The notes beneath the pieces are model-generated. The model had not been told where the DNA came from. It made no database searches and saw only the letters and a list, made by a program, of their open reading frames with translations. The position numbers and the translations under genes are program-made. Positions 41,345-51,030 of a DNA stretch of 64,000 nt are shown here, piece after piece. Numbering within the stretch: position 1 is the first letter of the stretch; each line of letters begins with the position of its first letter. Source of the stretch: Pyrinomonas methylaliphatogenes (GTDB lineage: Bacteria > Acidobacteriota > Blastocatellia > Pyrinomonadales > Pyrinomonadaceae); NCBI RefSeq assembly GCF_000820845.2, contig NZ_CBXV010000005.1, forward strand, positions 1 through 64,000, written 5' to 3'.

Positions 41345-43111
41345 ATGACCATCAACGGTTGGTTGCAGATACTGCTGTTCTTTGCTCTCGTGCTCGTTGT
41401 GACAAAGCCCCTTGGCGCTTATATGGCGCGCGTGTATCAAGGCGAGCGGACGTGGCTCGACTTTGTGTTGCGACCGCTCGAGCGCCTGATCTATCGCGCG
41501 ACGGGCGTTGATGAACGGCACGAAATGCGTTGGACCGAGTATGCGGCGAGCTTGCTCCTGTTCAGCCTCGTTTCGATGCTCCTTCTCTACTTGCTTCAGC
41601 GCTTGCAGGATGTTTTACCCCTCAACCCACAAGGTTTTGCTGCGGTCCCGCCGGATCTCGCTTTCAACACGGCGGCGAGTTTTACGACGAACACGAACTG
41701 GCAGGCTTACAGCGGCGAAGCCACGATGAGCTATCTTGTGCAGATGGCCGGTCTTGCGTATCAGAATTTCGTTTCAGCGGCGGTCGGCATGGCTGTGGCC
41801 GTCGCTTTCATTCGCGGCATCGCGCGGCGCGAATCGGAAACGATCGGTAACTTCTGGGTCGATCTGGTGCGCGGACTCCTCTGGATTCTTTTGCCGATAA
41901 GCTTCGTCTTTGCCTTAGTGCTCGTCTCACAAGGCGTGGTGCAAAACCTTCGCCCATACCAGACTGCGAGGCTCGTTGAGCCGCAGATCGTGCAGAGCGA
42001 GGGCAGCAGCCAGCAGGTGATCCGCACCCAGACCATTCCGCAAGGACCCGCTGCATCGCAGATCGCCATCAAGATGCTCGGCACCAACGGCGGCGGATTC
42101 TTCAACGCCAATTCCGCTCATCCGTTCGAGAACCCGACGCCTTTCTCGAACCTGCTTGAGATGCTGGCGATCTTCGCGATCCCCGCCGGTTTCACCTACA
42201 CGTTGGGGCGCATGACCGGCTCGCAACGTCACGGCTGGGCCGTCTTTGCGGCGATGAGCCTGCTCTTTTTCGTCGGGGTCGCGGTCGCTTACTGGGCCGA
42301 AGCGCGCGGCAATCCGCTCGTCGCTGCGCTCGGGGTGGACCAGAGCGCGAGCGCTATGCAACCGGGCGGCAACATGGAAGGCAAAGAGGTGCGCTTCGGC
42401 ATCGCTGGTTCCGCCCTCTTTGCGACCGTGACGACGGATGCCTCGTGCGGCGCGGTCAACTCCATGCACGACTCTTTCACGCCGCTCGGCGGGCTTGTGC
42501 CGCTCGTCAACATGCAACTCGGCGAGGTCGTTTTCGGTGGCGTTGGAGCAGGGCTCTATGGCGTGCTCGTGATGGTCATCCTGTCGGTCTTCATCGCTGG
42601 ACTCATGGTCGGACGCACGCCCGAATATCTCGGCAAGAAGATCGATTCGTACGATGTGAAGATGGCGATGCTCTACGTCATCATCTTCCCGCTTTCGATT
42701 CTGGGTCTTACGGCGGCTTCGGTTCTCTTGCCTGCCGGGTTGAGTTCGGTCAGCAACGGTGGGCCGCATGGGCTAACGCAGATCCTTTACGCCTTCACCT
42801 CGGGAACAGCCAACAACGGTTCAGCCTTCGGCGGTTTGAACGCAAACACGCTCTGGTACAACACGACCGTCGGGCTGGCGATGCTCGTCGGGCGATTCCT
42901 CATGATCGTTCCGGTGCTGGCGATCGCAGGCAACCTCGCGCGCAAAAAGATTGTCCCGCCGTCGCTCGGAACGTTCCCCGTCACCACGCCATCGTTCGTT
43001 GTGCTGCTGGTCAGCGTCATCCTGATCGTCGGCGCGCTAACCTTCTTTCCGGTCCTCAGCTTAGGGCCGATCGTCGAGCATCTTCTCATGCAGATTGGAC
43101 AGACGTTTTGA
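41345..43111 (+). CDS. kdpA: Potassium-transporting ATPase, potassium-binding subunit
   Basis: 588 residues from ATG 41345; the frame upstream overlaps kdpF and is non-coding. [20 protein letters not shown] is a typical KdpA start. The four selectivity-filter loops are visible: [49 protein letters not shown] and [13 protein letters not shown]. KdpA forms the potassium channel-like part of the high-affinity Kdp pump. kdpB starts 12 bases after its stop. Confidence 0.98.
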   Translation: MTINGWLQILLFFALVLVVTKPLGAYMARVYQGERTWLDFVLRPLERLIYRATGVDERHEMRWTEYAASLLLFSLVSMLLLYLLQRLQDVLPLNPQGFAAVPPDLAFNTAASFTTNTNWQAYSGEATMSYLVQMAGLAYQNFVSAAVGMAVAVAFIRGIARRESETIGNFWVDLVRGLLWILLPISFVFALVLVSQGVVQNLRPYQTARLVEPQIVQSEGSSQQVIRTQTIPQGPAASQIAIKMLGTNGGGFFNANSAHPFENPTPFSNLLEMLAIFAIPAGFTYTLGRMTGSQRHGWAVFAAMSLLFFVGVAVAYWAEARGNPLVAALGVDQSASAMQPGGNMEGKEVRFGIAGSALFATVTTDASCGAVNSMHDSFTPLGGLVPLVNMQLGEVVFGGVGAGLYGVLVMVILSVFIAGLMVGRTPEYLGKKIDSYDVKMAMLYVIIFPLSILGLTAASVLLPAGLSSVSNGGPHGLTQILYAFTSGTANNGSAFGGLNANTLWYNTTVGLAMLVGRFLMIVPVLAIAGNLARKKIVPPSLGTFPVTTPSFVVLLVSVILIVGALTFFPVLSLGPIVEHLLMQIGQTF

Positions 43112-43123
43112 AGGATTGGAGTC

Positions 43124-45157
43124 ATGAGCAGAGAGATGATCAAAACGTGGGATGCGAGGATCGTGCGTCGCGCCGCAATCGAAGCCTTCAAGAAGCTCGA
43201 TCCGCGCGTGATGATCAAAAATCCCGTGATGTTCGTCGTCGAAGTCGGCAGCGTGTTGCTCTCGGTGAACCTCGCGCGTGACCTGCTCGCAGCTTCTGGA
43301 GAGAGACTCGCGTTCGAATTTCAGATCGTGCTCTGGCTTTGGTTCACCGTGCTTTTTGCAAACTTCGCGGAAGCGATGGCCGAAGGTCGTGGCAAGGCGC
43401 AGGCCGATAGTCTGCGCCGGGCGCGGACCAGCCTCAGGGCGCGGCGTCTGCGTGATGACGGAAGCATCGAAGAAGTCGCCGGCCCCGAGTTGCGGCGTGG
43501 CGATGTAGTCATCGTCTCAGCCGGTGAATTCATTCCTGCTGATGGCGAAGTCATCGAGGGCATCGCGTCCGTTGACGAATCGGCGATCACGGGTGAATCG
43601 GCGCCGGTGATACGCGAGGCGGGCGGCGACCGTTCCGCGGTGACCGGCGGCACGCGCGTGCTTTCGGACCAAATCAAGGTGCGTGTGACGAGCGATCCCG
43701 GCGAAACTTTTCTGGATCGTATGATCGCGCTCGTCGAAGGGGCACAGCGGCAAAAGACCCCGAACGAAATCGCGCTCAATATTCTCCTTGCGGGTTTGAC
43801 GATCATCTTTCTTCTCGCCGTCGTTACCCTTCAACCTTTCGCTATCTACTCCGGCGCACGGCAATCGCTCTTCGTTCTGATCGCACTCCTCGTCTGCTTG
43901 ATTCCAACGACTATCGGCGGACTTCTTTCCGCGATCGGCATCGCCGGCATGGACAGGCTTCTGCAACGCAACGTGATCGCGATGTCGGGGCGCGCCGTGG
44001 AAGCCGCTGGCGACGTAGATACCATGCTCCTCGATAAAACCGGCACCATCACGCTCGGGAACCGGCAGGCGACCGAGTTCATCCCTTTCGAGGGAGTGAG
44101 CGATCGAGAATTGGCTGAGGCAGCGCAACTCGCTTCGCTGGCTGACGAGACACCGGAAGGGCGCTCGATCGTCGTGCTGGCGAAAGAGCGCTACGGGCTG
44201 CGCGGGCGTGAATTGAAGGGCGCGACGTTTGTGCCGTTTACGGCGCAGACGCGCATGTCCGGTGTCGATTACGACGGTCGCGAAATCCGCAAAGGGGCGC
44301 CCGACGCTATTGAAAAATACGTGCGACAGAAGGGCGGCGCGATCCCCGAACGGATGCGCGAAACGGTCGAACGCATCGCCCGCGAAGGCGGAACGCCGCT
44401 TCTCGTCGCTGAAGGCAATCGCCTCTTAGGGGCGGTCTATTTGAAAGACATCATCAAAGCCGGAATCCGTGAGCGCTTCAACCAACTGCGTCAAATGGGA
44501 ATCAAGACCGTGATGATCACAGGCGACAATCCGTTGACCGCAGCGACCATCGCCCGAGAAGCGGGCGTTGATGACTTCCTCGCGGAGGCGAAACCAGAAG
44601 ATAAGCTGGCGCTCATCCGAAAAGAGCAGGCGGAGGGCCGATTGGTCGCCATGATCGGCGATGGAACCAACGACGCGCCCGCGCTCGCGCAAGCCGATGT
44701 CGGCGTGGCGATGAACACGGGGACGCAAGCGGCCAAAGAAGCCGGCAACATGATCGATCTCGATTCGAATCCGACGAAGCTGATCGAGGTCGTCGAGGTC
44801 GGCAAACAGCTTCTGATGACGCGCGGAGCGCTGACGACCTTCTCGATCGCGAACGACGTGGCGAAATATTTTGCCATCATCCCGGCGATGTTCGTTTCAG
44901 CGTTCCCGGTGCTCGATACGCTCAACATCATGCGTCTTCATAGCCCGGAGTCGGCGATCCTTTCAGCGGTGATCTTCAACGCTTTGATCATCATCGCGCT
45001 CATCCCGCTGGCGCTTCGCGGCGTTCGCTATCGTCCGATGCCAGCGACGGCGATGCTGCGCCGCAACTTTCTGATCTACGGCGTCGGCGGATTGATCGCG
45101 CCGTTCGTCGGTATCAAGCTCATAGACCTTCTCATCGTCGCGCTCGGGTTGGTATGA
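43124..45157 (+). CDS. kdpB: Potassium-transporting P-type ATPase subunit B
   Basis: 677 residues, usual length. The actuator motif ITGESAPV, the phosphorylation site [11 protein letters not shown], the nucleotide-domain segment [20 protein letters not shown] and the hinge [19 protein letters not shown] identify KdpB, the ATP-hydrolysing subunit. TSFSIAND-type TM5 residues appear as [15 protein letters not shown]. Its stop overlaps a possible ATG of kdpC. Confidence 0.98.
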   Translation: MSREMIKTWDARIVRRAAIEAFKKLDPRVMIKNPVMFVVEVGSVLLSVNLARDLLAASGERLAFEFQIVLWLWFTVLFANFAEAMAEGRGKAQADSLRRARTSLRARRLRDDGSIEEVAGPELRRGDVVIVSAGEFIPADGEVIEGIASVDESAITGESAPVIREAGGDRSAVTGGTRVLSDQIKVRVTSDPGETFLDRMIALVEGAQRQKTPNEIALNILLAGLTIIFLLAVVTLQPFAIYSGARQSLFVLIALLVCLIPTTIGGLLSAIGIAGMDRLLQRNVIAMSGRAVEAAGDVDTMLLDKTGTITLGNRQATEFIPFEGVSDRELAEAAQLASLADETPEGRSIVVLAKERYGLRGRELKGATFVPFTAQTRMSGVDYDGREIRKGAPDAIEKYVRQKGGAIPERMRETVERIAREGGTPLLVAEGNRLLGAVYLKDIIKAGIRERFNQLRQMGIKTVMITGDNPLTAATIAREAGVDDFLAEAKPEDKLALIRKEQAEGRLVAMIGDGTNDAPALAQADVGVAMNTGTQAAKEAGNMIDLDSNPTKLIEVVEVGKQLLMTRGALTTFSIANDVAKYFAIIPAMFVSAFPVLDTLNIMRLHSPESAILSAVIFNALIIIALIPLALRGVRYRPMPATAMLRRNFLIYGVGGLIAPFVGIKLIDLLIVALGLV

Positions 45158-45168
45158 AAGGAGCAGCC

Positions 45169-45747
45169 ATGAAGAATATCAAAACCGCGATCGCTATCAC
45201 GCTCGTGACGACCGTACTCCTTGGTCTTGTTTACCCGCTGGTAGTGACCGCCCTTGCCCAATTGCTCTTTCCCGAAAAAGCCAATGGGAGTTTGATACGC
45301 GAGCGTGATGGCACGGTCGTGGGCTCGCGTCTGATCGGTCAACCCTTCTCTTCGCCCGGCTACTTTCATCCGCGCCCGAGCGCGGCTGGTCCAGCCGGTT
45401 ACGACGCTTCGTCGTCTTCGGGATCGAATCTCGGCCCAACCAGTTCGAAGCTCATTGAACGCATTCGACGCGAAGTGGAACGTCTGCGCGCCGAGAATCC
45501 GACAGCACTGATCCCTGTTGATCTCGTGACAACTTCCGGCTCTGGGCTCGATCCGCATATTTCTCCGGCGGCGGCGGAATTCCAGATCCCGCGCGTCGCG
45601 CGCGAGCGAGGGATGAGCGAAGATGAATTGCGCAGGCTCGTCGCGCGCCACACCGAAGGAAGGCAGTTCGGCATTCTTGGCGAACCGCGCGTCAACGTGC
45701 TCGAACTCAATCGCGAACTCGACCGCTCGCATCCGATGAAACGATAA
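45169..45747 (+). CDS. kdpC: Potassium-transporting ATPase subunit C
   Basis: 192 residues from ATG 45169 with AAAGGAG six bases ahead; ATG 45154 overlaps the kdpB stop and adds five residues. One N-terminal TM helix (TAIAITLVTTVLLGLVYPLV), then the periplasmic domain with GSRLIGQPFSSPGYFHPRPS, AGYDASSSSGSNLGPTS, SGSGLDPHIS and LGEPRVNVLELN, all KdpC hallmarks. It binds nucleotide cooperatively with KdpB and completes the complex. Confidence 0.97.
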   Translation: MKNIKTAIAITLVTTVLLGLVYPLVVTALAQLLFPEKANGSLIRERDGTVVGSRLIGQPFSSPGYFHPRPSAAGPAGYDASSSSGSNLGPTSSKLIERIRREVERLRAENPTALIPVDLVTTSGSGLDPHISPAAAEFQIPRVARERGMSEDELRRLVARHTEGRQFGILGEPRVNVLELNRELDRSHPMKR

Positions 45748-45793
45748 GATGCGGCAAAGATCGATTCGATTTTGAAGCTGCGAAACCGAGAAG

Positions 45794-46972
45794 ATGGCCG
45801 ACACGGAGTTCAAAAGACCATCGCCAGATACGTTGCTCGCCAAGATCAAGGAGAGCGATCGACCGTGGTTGCGTGTTTATCTCGGGGCTGCGCCGGGTGT
45901 GGGGAAGACGTACCGAATGCTCGAGGACGCCCACGAGATGCGAAAGCGCGGCACCGATGTCGTCATCGGTTTCATCGAGACGCACGGTCGGGCGGAGACG
46001 GAAGCGCTGATCGGCGATCTCGAAGTCATTCCGCGCAAGCGTGTCGAGTACAAAGGCGTGACGCTCGAAGAGATGGACCTTGAGGCCATCATTCAGCGTC
46101 ATCCCCAAGTGGTGCTCGTTGATGAACTGGCGCACACGAATCCGCCGGGAATGAAGCATCGCAAGCGCTACGAAGATGTGCTCGATATTCTCGATCACGG
46201 CATCTCGGTCGTGACCGCAGTCAACGTGCAGCATATCGAATCGCTCAATGATGTTGTCGCAAGCATCACGGGCGTGCGCGTGCGCGAAACCGTTCCCGAT
46301 TGGTTCTTCAAACGCGCCGATGAGGTGGTCAACGTCGATGTGTCGGTCGAGACGCTGCGGACGCGACTCAGGCAAGGGAAGATTTATGACATAGACCGGA
46401 TCGAACACGCGCTCAACAATTTCTTCCGCAAAGGGAACCTCTCTGCTTTGCGCGAGTTAGCTCTGCGTCAAGTGGCCGAGGATCAGGAGACCAAAGCGCG
46501 CGACTACCGCGAACGGGAAGGGCTCGATCAGGCTCCGATCCCCGGGCGGGTGATGGTCTGCATGGCCTCGCGCGGCAACGCGCAAAAGCTTTTACGGATT
46601 GGTGCGCGCATGGCGGGACGGTTCGCGCGCGATTGGTATGCGGTCTATGTTGAAACCCCCGAAGAGGAGCCGGGACGCATCAAGCCGGAAGATTACGCTT
46701 CGCTCCAGGAGAACATCGCGCTGGCGCGCGATCTCGGCGCACAGGTCGTCAAACTCCGGGCGAACAGCCGGCGCCACATTGCCGATGCTCTCATCGAATT
46801 TGCGCGCACGCATGCGATCACACACGTGATCTTCGGCCAATCGGCGCGCTCGCGGCTCGACATACTGCTCCGCGGTTCGATCATCAACCGATTCTTGCGG
46901 GAAGTGCGCGACGTAACGGTTCAGGTCGTACCGCTCGAGAAAGAGGCGTCGGGCGCCGACGCTGCGAGTTGA
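45794..46972 (+). CDS. KdpD N-terminal sensor plus USP domain, without kinase domain
   Basis: 392 residues. The KdpD sensor domain (PF02702, about 20-230) has Walker A GAAPGVGKTYRML and the conserved GFIETHGRAET, VDELAHTNPPG and DRIEHALNNFFRKGNL. A universal stress protein domain follows (about 250-380, VMVCMASRGNAQKLLRIGARMA). The usual TM bundle, HisKA and ATPase parts are missing; the stop is natural and the next gene is on the other strand. The missing half is encoded at 38379-39521. The two proteins probably act together as a split KdpD. Stand-alone KdpD sensor domains are known from other bacteria. Confidence 0.93.
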   Translation: MADTEFKRPSPDTLLAKIKESDRPWLRVYLGAAPGVGKTYRMLEDAHEMRKRGTDVVIGFIETHGRAETEALIGDLEVIPRKRVEYKGVTLEEMDLEAIIQRHPQVVLVDELAHTNPPGMKHRKRYEDVLDILDHGISVVTAVNVQHIESLNDVVASITGVRVRETVPDWFFKRADEVVNVDVSVETLRTRLRQGKIYDIDRIEHALNNFFRKGNLSALRELALRQVAEDQETKARDYREREGLDQAPIPGRVMVCMASRGNAQKLLRIGARMAGRFARDWYAVYVETPEEEPGRIKPEDYASLQENIALARDLGAQVVKLRANSRRHIADALIEFARTHAITHVIFGQSARSRLDILLRGSIINRFLREVRDVTVQVVPLEKEASGADAAS

Positions 46973-47038
46973 AGCTTGGACTTCGCGGCTTGCGATGTGT
47001 CTAAGCCCCCTAGGGCGAGGTCGGCGCTTCGAAGAGCA

Positions 47039-47839
47039 CTACCTGCGCAAAGAGTGGGATGGGTAGCCGATGTGAATGTGTGGACCGGTGGCGGCGCCCG
47101 GGATGGCCGTGCGAAAGGCGAGGAAGGGGATGCCGTTCGCGCGCAAAAAGCTCATCAGAGCTTGTCCTTCGACGCTATCCGGATGAACGGGCACGTCGAG
47201 CGAGTTGCGGTGGTCCAGACCCCACTGATCGTGGACCGGCGATTGACCGTAGGCGCTGATGGGAAGCGGTCTTCCGAACCTCTCTTGAAAGAAGCGTTGC
47301 ACTTTCCAAGCGTCAGAGATGGACCAGGAAGACGCGCCGCCGTAACGGATGAGCGATGCTGTTTTGACGAACAAACGGACGGACGGCGACACAGGGCGCT
47401 CGGCCCGTCTCTTCGCCTCTTCAGCTTCGAGCAGAGCGGCGGCTATTTGGGCTTCAACGTCGCTTATTTGTCGTTTGGTCGCTTCGACGCGCGCGCGCGC
47501 TGCGGCGACGGCTTTTTGCTGCTCTTCCAAAGCGCGGCGGGCGATCAACCCTTGTTCGTAAAGCGGTTCGAGTTCGGCCAAGCGTTTTGCGGCGCGTTCG
47601 GCCTCTGCCTCGTAGAGCGTCAGGAGCGTTCGAAGACTGGCCTTGTACTCTTCCGTCGCGCGCACGTATTCGTTGCGGATGGCATCAGGTGAATCGGAAG
47701 ATCGGGACGTTTGCGTGATTGGAGCTTGCTTCGCCGATTGAGGAAAGGCGTGGGGCGAAAAGAGCAGCGCGAAGGCTGCGCCTAGGCCCCAGCTCATCTT
47801 CACCCATCCTTTGATCTTCCAGATCATTTGATTAAACAT
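47039..47839 (-). CDS. Secreted coiled-coil protein with D-Ala-D-Ala carboxypeptidase-like (M15) C-terminus
   Basis: 266 residues. Signal peptide (SWGLGAAFALLFSPHAF), then a coiled coil of about 110 residues (EAERAAKRLAELEPLYEQGL, EEQQKAVAAARARVEATKRQ). The C-terminal 100 residues resemble the M15 peptidase fold: YGQSPVHDQWGLDHRNSLDV would hold one His and the Asp zinc ligands, and ATGPHIHIG the second His pair. It may cut peptidoglycan crosslinks or act as a wall-associated scaffold. The HRNSLD spacing differs from the textbook SxHxxGxAxD, so activity is uncertain. Several ATGs near the N-terminus are possible starts. Confidence 0.75.
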   Translation of the reverse strand: MFNQMIWKIKGWVKMSWGLGAAFALLFSPHAFPQSAKQAPITQTSRSSDSPDAIRNEYVRATEEYKASLRTLLTLYEAEAERAAKRLAELEPLYEQGLIARRALEEQQKAVAAARARVEATKRQISDVEAQIAAALLEAEEAKRRAERPVSPSVRLFVKTASLIRYGGASSWSISDAWKVQRFFQERFGRPLPISAYGQSPVHDQWGLDHRNSLDVPVHPDSVEGQALMSFLRANGIPFLAFRTAIPGAATGPHIHIGYPSHSLRR

Positions 47840-47848
47840 TATACGCTT

Positions 47849-47942
47849 CGAATCAATGCTTCGTTCGCTTTTCGCCGTCTACCTTCATCCGCCATTCACC
47901 GTCGCGCTTGACTCCGAATCAACGCTTCGTTCGCTTTTCGCC
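47849..47942. repeat. 28 bp duplication with 38 nt insert after the efflux operon
   Basis: CGAATCAA(T/C)GCTTCGTTCG, continuing CTTTTCGCC, stands at 47849-47876 and 47915-47942 (27 of 28 identical), pitch 66. The right copy lies 10 bases after the stop of the minus-strand MFS gene; the left copy is just upstream of the M15-like gene. Confidence 0.92.
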
Positions 47943-47952
47943 CCGTTTGGGC

Positions 47953-49530
47953 TCAGTGCACTGCGACCGCCCCGCGTCTTGCGCGCGTGCGTTTGAAGAG
48001 CAACGCAGCTGGTATGCAGAGCAGGCACAAGAAAGCGAGGAAACGAAAGTTGTCGATGTAAGACATCAGCGAAGCCTGCTTGAGCAAAGTCCCATATATC
48101 GCCCCGTAAGCTTGCTGTGGGGCGGTCGCCGGATTGCCGTGTGCCGCCAGCGCGTTCGTCATCTGGCGCAATCTCTCTTGATAGATCGGATCGTAAGGCG
48201 TCAGATGGGCAACCATGATGGCTTGGTGCATCTGCGCTCCGCGCGCGAGAAAGGTCGTCACAAGCGCGATCCCAATGCTGCCGCCGAGATTGCGCATGAG
48301 ATTGTAGACGCCGGTCGCGTTGCCGATCTGTTCGTTCGGCAGTGTGCTAATGCTCAGCGTCGTCATCGGAACGAAGATGAAGCCCATCGCGAAACCGCTG
48401 ATGATGTTCGGCCACGTCACGTTGCCGGAAGCGATTTCGAGATTGAGTCCGGCGAACATGTAGGTCGCATAGGCCAGCACGGCGAACCCGAACATGATGA
48501 GCCATCGGCCATCGACTTTGCCGATCAATCGCCCGACGATGATCATCGAGGCGATCGAACCGAAACCGCGCGGGCTCACCGTCAGTCCGCTCTCGACCGC
48601 CGGATAACCGAGCAAAGTTTGTAAGAAGAGAGGCAGCAACGCGATCGTGCCAAAGAGAACGATGCCCACCGAAGTGATGAGCGCCGTGCCGACGGCGAAG
48701 TTGCGATTGGCGAAGACGCGCAGATCGACGATCGGATGATCGGTCGTCAACTCCCAGATGACGAATGCGGCGAGCGCAAATAGGGCCAGAAGCGAGAGAC
48801 GAACGATGAAGGCCGATTCGAACCAGTCTTCTTGCTGCCCTTTGTCGAGCACGATCTGCAGCGCGCCGAGTCCGACGGCCATCAACCCGAACCCGATGTA
48901 ATCGATCTTCGGCGCACGCTGCGCTTTGACGTAAGGCGGATCTTCGACGAAGAGGCTCGTCATCAGAATGGCGAGCGCGCCCACCGGAAGGTTGATGTAG
49001 AAGATCCAGCGCCACGAGTAGTTATCGGTGATCCACCCGCCCAGCGTCGGTCCGATGATCGGCGCCGTCACGACGCCCAGGCCGAAGACGGCCATCGCAG
49101 CGCCGCGCTGCTCCTGTGGGAAGCTTTCGAGCAGCACGGCTTGCGCGATCGGTTGCAACGCGCCGCCGCCGACGCCTTGCAGAATGCGCGCGACGATGAT
49201 CATGCCGAGACTGGTCGCCATGCCGCACAGCGCCGAAGCGAGCGTGAAGATGATGATGCAGACGATCAGAAAGCGTTTGCGCCCAAAGAATGACGAAAGC
49301 CATCCGGTCGCCGGCAGGATGATCGCGTTCGAGACAAGATAGCTCGTCAAGACCCACGTCGCCTCTTCCGGCGTCGCCGCGAGACTGCCGGCGATGTGCG
49401 GCAGCGAGACGTTGGCGACCGAGGTGTCGAGCACCTCCATGAAGGTGGCGAGCATCACGGAGAAGGCGATCAACCACGGACTGTAGCTTGGTCGCCACGC
49501 GGCCCAATCGTTTCTGAGATCTTCGCTCAT
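47953..49530 (-). CDS. DHA2-family multidrug exporter (EmrB-like)
   Basis: 525 residues with 14 predicted TM helices. Motif A-type LSSFFGRKRFLI, the DHA2 signature LDTSVANVSLPHIAGSL in helix 1 and the PIIGPTLGGWITDNYSWRWIFYINLPVG segment identify an EmrB/QacA-type drug:H+ antiporter. It is the inner-membrane pump of a tripartite system with the EmrA-like adaptor (19 bases upstream) and the TolC-like channel. Substrates are unknown. A ribosome site GGGAG precedes the start. Confidence 0.95.
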   Translation of the reverse strand: MSEDLRNDWAAWRPSYSPWLIAFSVMLATFMEVLDTSVANVSLPHIAGSLAATPEEATWVLTSYLVSNAIILPATGWLSSFFGRKRFLIVCIIIFTLASALCGMATSLGMIIVARILQGVGGGALQPIAQAVLLESFPQEQRGAAMAVFGLGVVTAPIIGPTLGGWITDNYSWRWIFYINLPVGALAILMTSLFVEDPPYVKAQRAPKIDYIGFGLMAVGLGALQIVLDKGQQEDWFESAFIVRLSLLALFALAAFVIWELTTDHPIVDLRVFANRNFAVGTALITSVGIVLFGTIALLPLFLQTLLGYPAVESGLTVSPRGFGSIASMIIVGRLIGKVDGRWLIMFGFAVLAYATYMFAGLNLEIASGNVTWPNIISGFAMGFIFVPMTTLSISTLPNEQIGNATGVYNLMRNLGGSIGIALVTTFLARGAQMHQAIMVAHLTPYDPIYQERLRQMTNALAAHGNPATAPQQAYGAIYGTLLKQASLMSYIDNFRFLAFLCLLCIPAALLFKRTRARRGAVAVH

Positions 49531-49549
49531 CGCGCACTCGCTCCCTTGA

Positions 49550-50956
49550 TCATTGCACCTTCACTTCAGGTTCGACCGACATCCCCGGCGCGAGCATATG
49601 TTGCGGGTCGGGCGGCTCGTCGAAGACGATCTTGACCGGCACGCGCTGGACCACCTTGACGTAGTTGCCGGTCGCATTCTCCGGCGGGATCAGACTGAAG
49701 CGCGCGCCCGTCCCGGCCTGTATGCTGTCGATGTGGCCGCGGAAGACTTTGTCCGGATAAGCGTCGACTCTGATCTCGACCGGTTGGCCGGGGCGCATCC
49801 GCCCCACCTGCGTCTCTTTGAAATTGGCGACCACCCAGACGTCGTTCGCCACGATCGCCATCAGCGGTTGTCCCGCCTGGACCAGCATTCCCTCTTCAAC
49901 CGCCCGGCGCGTGACGCGCCCCGAAGCCGGCGCGTAGATCTTCGTGTAGGAGAGTTCGAGTTCGGCCTGTTCGACGGCGGCGCGCAACTGTTCGATCGAA
50001 GCGGTCGCCGTCTCAGCTTGGGCTTGGGTGACGGCGACCTGTTGGGGCGCGGTCTCGGCTTGGGCCAGCCGCCCGAGCGCTTCGCCCACTTGCGCTTGCG
50101 CGCTGCCGATCTGCGTTTGCGCACGGCGCGCGTTCTCTTCGGCGGCAGCGGCGGCAGCGCGCGCTTCGCTCAGTTGCGCTTCGGCAGCAGCGACGCGACT
50201 TCGCGCCGCTTCAAGCTGCGCATTAGCGGTGCGCGCGGCGGCGATCGCCTGATCGAGCCGTTGCTGCGAGATCTCGTCTTTAGCGCGCAGCGCTTGATAG
50301 CGCGCGACATCCGCGTTGGCGCGCGTCGCTTCGGCTTCCGCTGCTGCCACCTGCGCACGCGCTTGCGCCAGATTGGCTTCAGCCGTCGCGACCGCAGCGC
50401 GCGCTTGGGCGACGCGCCGCTGTTCGGCAGCCGCCGCCACCCGGCTCGTTTCGACATCGGTGCGCGCCCGTTGTACGACGGCTGACGCTTGCTGAATGTT
50501 CGCGCGCGTGGTGGCGCGCACGAGCGCAACGCTCGCCTGCGCTTCGCGCTGGCGGGCGAGCGCCGCATCGAGCGCTGCTCGCGCCTGTTCGAGCCTCGCT
50601 TGGTAATCGCGCGGATCGATCTCAGCGATCAGATCGCCTTCTTTCACCTCTTGGTTGTCTGTGACGTAAAGCTTGACGATGTGGCCCGAAACTTTCGGGC
50701 TGACCTGCACGACGTGGCCTTCGATGAAAGCGTCGTCGGTCGATTCGTGGGAGCGAGCGTACAGCCAGTAGCGTATGCCGACCACAGCGCCGACGATGAG
50801 CGCGATGCCGAGCGCCAGAAGGAAGCCGGGACGCTTGTAAAGCGGTCGCCTCTTTTCGCCAGCGCTCTTCCCGTCTTTGGCCGCGCTCTCGATCTCGGCC
50901 TCGATCCCTTCTGCGATCTCGTCGTCTCGAATCTCCTGTTCAACCACCTCTGCCAT
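49550..50956 (-). CDS. HlyD/EmrA-type membrane fusion protein
   Basis: 468 residues. An N-terminal TM helix (GFLLALGIALIVGAVVGIRYW, about 48-68) follows a cytoplasmic stretch. The biotinyl-lipoyl half-motifs (VQVSPKVSGHIVKLYVTDNQEV and YTKIYAPASGRVTRRAVEEGMLV) flank a very long coiled coil (about 130-330) rich in Ala, Gln, Arg and Glu. A beta-barrel domain follows. It should bridge the EmrB-like pump to the outer-membrane channel. The hairpin is longer than in E. coli EmrA. Confidence 0.94.
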   Translation of the reverse strand: MAEVVEQEIRDDEIAEGIEAEIESAAKDGKSAGEKRRPLYKRPGFLLALGIALIVGAVVGIRYWLYARSHESTDDAFIEGHVVQVSPKVSGHIVKLYVTDNQEVKEGDLIAEIDPRDYQARLEQARAALDAALARQREAQASVALVRATTRANIQQASAVVQRARTDVETSRVAAAAEQRRVAQARAAVATAEANLAQARAQVAAAEAEATRANADVARYQALRAKDEISQQRLDQAIAAARTANAQLEAARSRVAAAEAQLSEARAAAAAAEENARRAQTQIGSAQAQVGEALGRLAQAETAPQQVAVTQAQAETATASIEQLRAAVEQAELELSYTKIYAPASGRVTRRAVEEGMLVQAGQPLMAIVANDVWVVANFKETQVGRMRPGQPVEIRVDAYPDKVFRGHIDSIQAGTGARFSLIPPENATGNYVKVVQRVPVKIVFDEPPDPQHMLAPGMSVEPEVKVQ

Positions 50957-51030
50957 AAAACCACTCCATCGATCCGAATTGAACTCTTCATGCTACGCTT
51001 CGATGATGCATATAAAAAGCGCCGCGCGCT

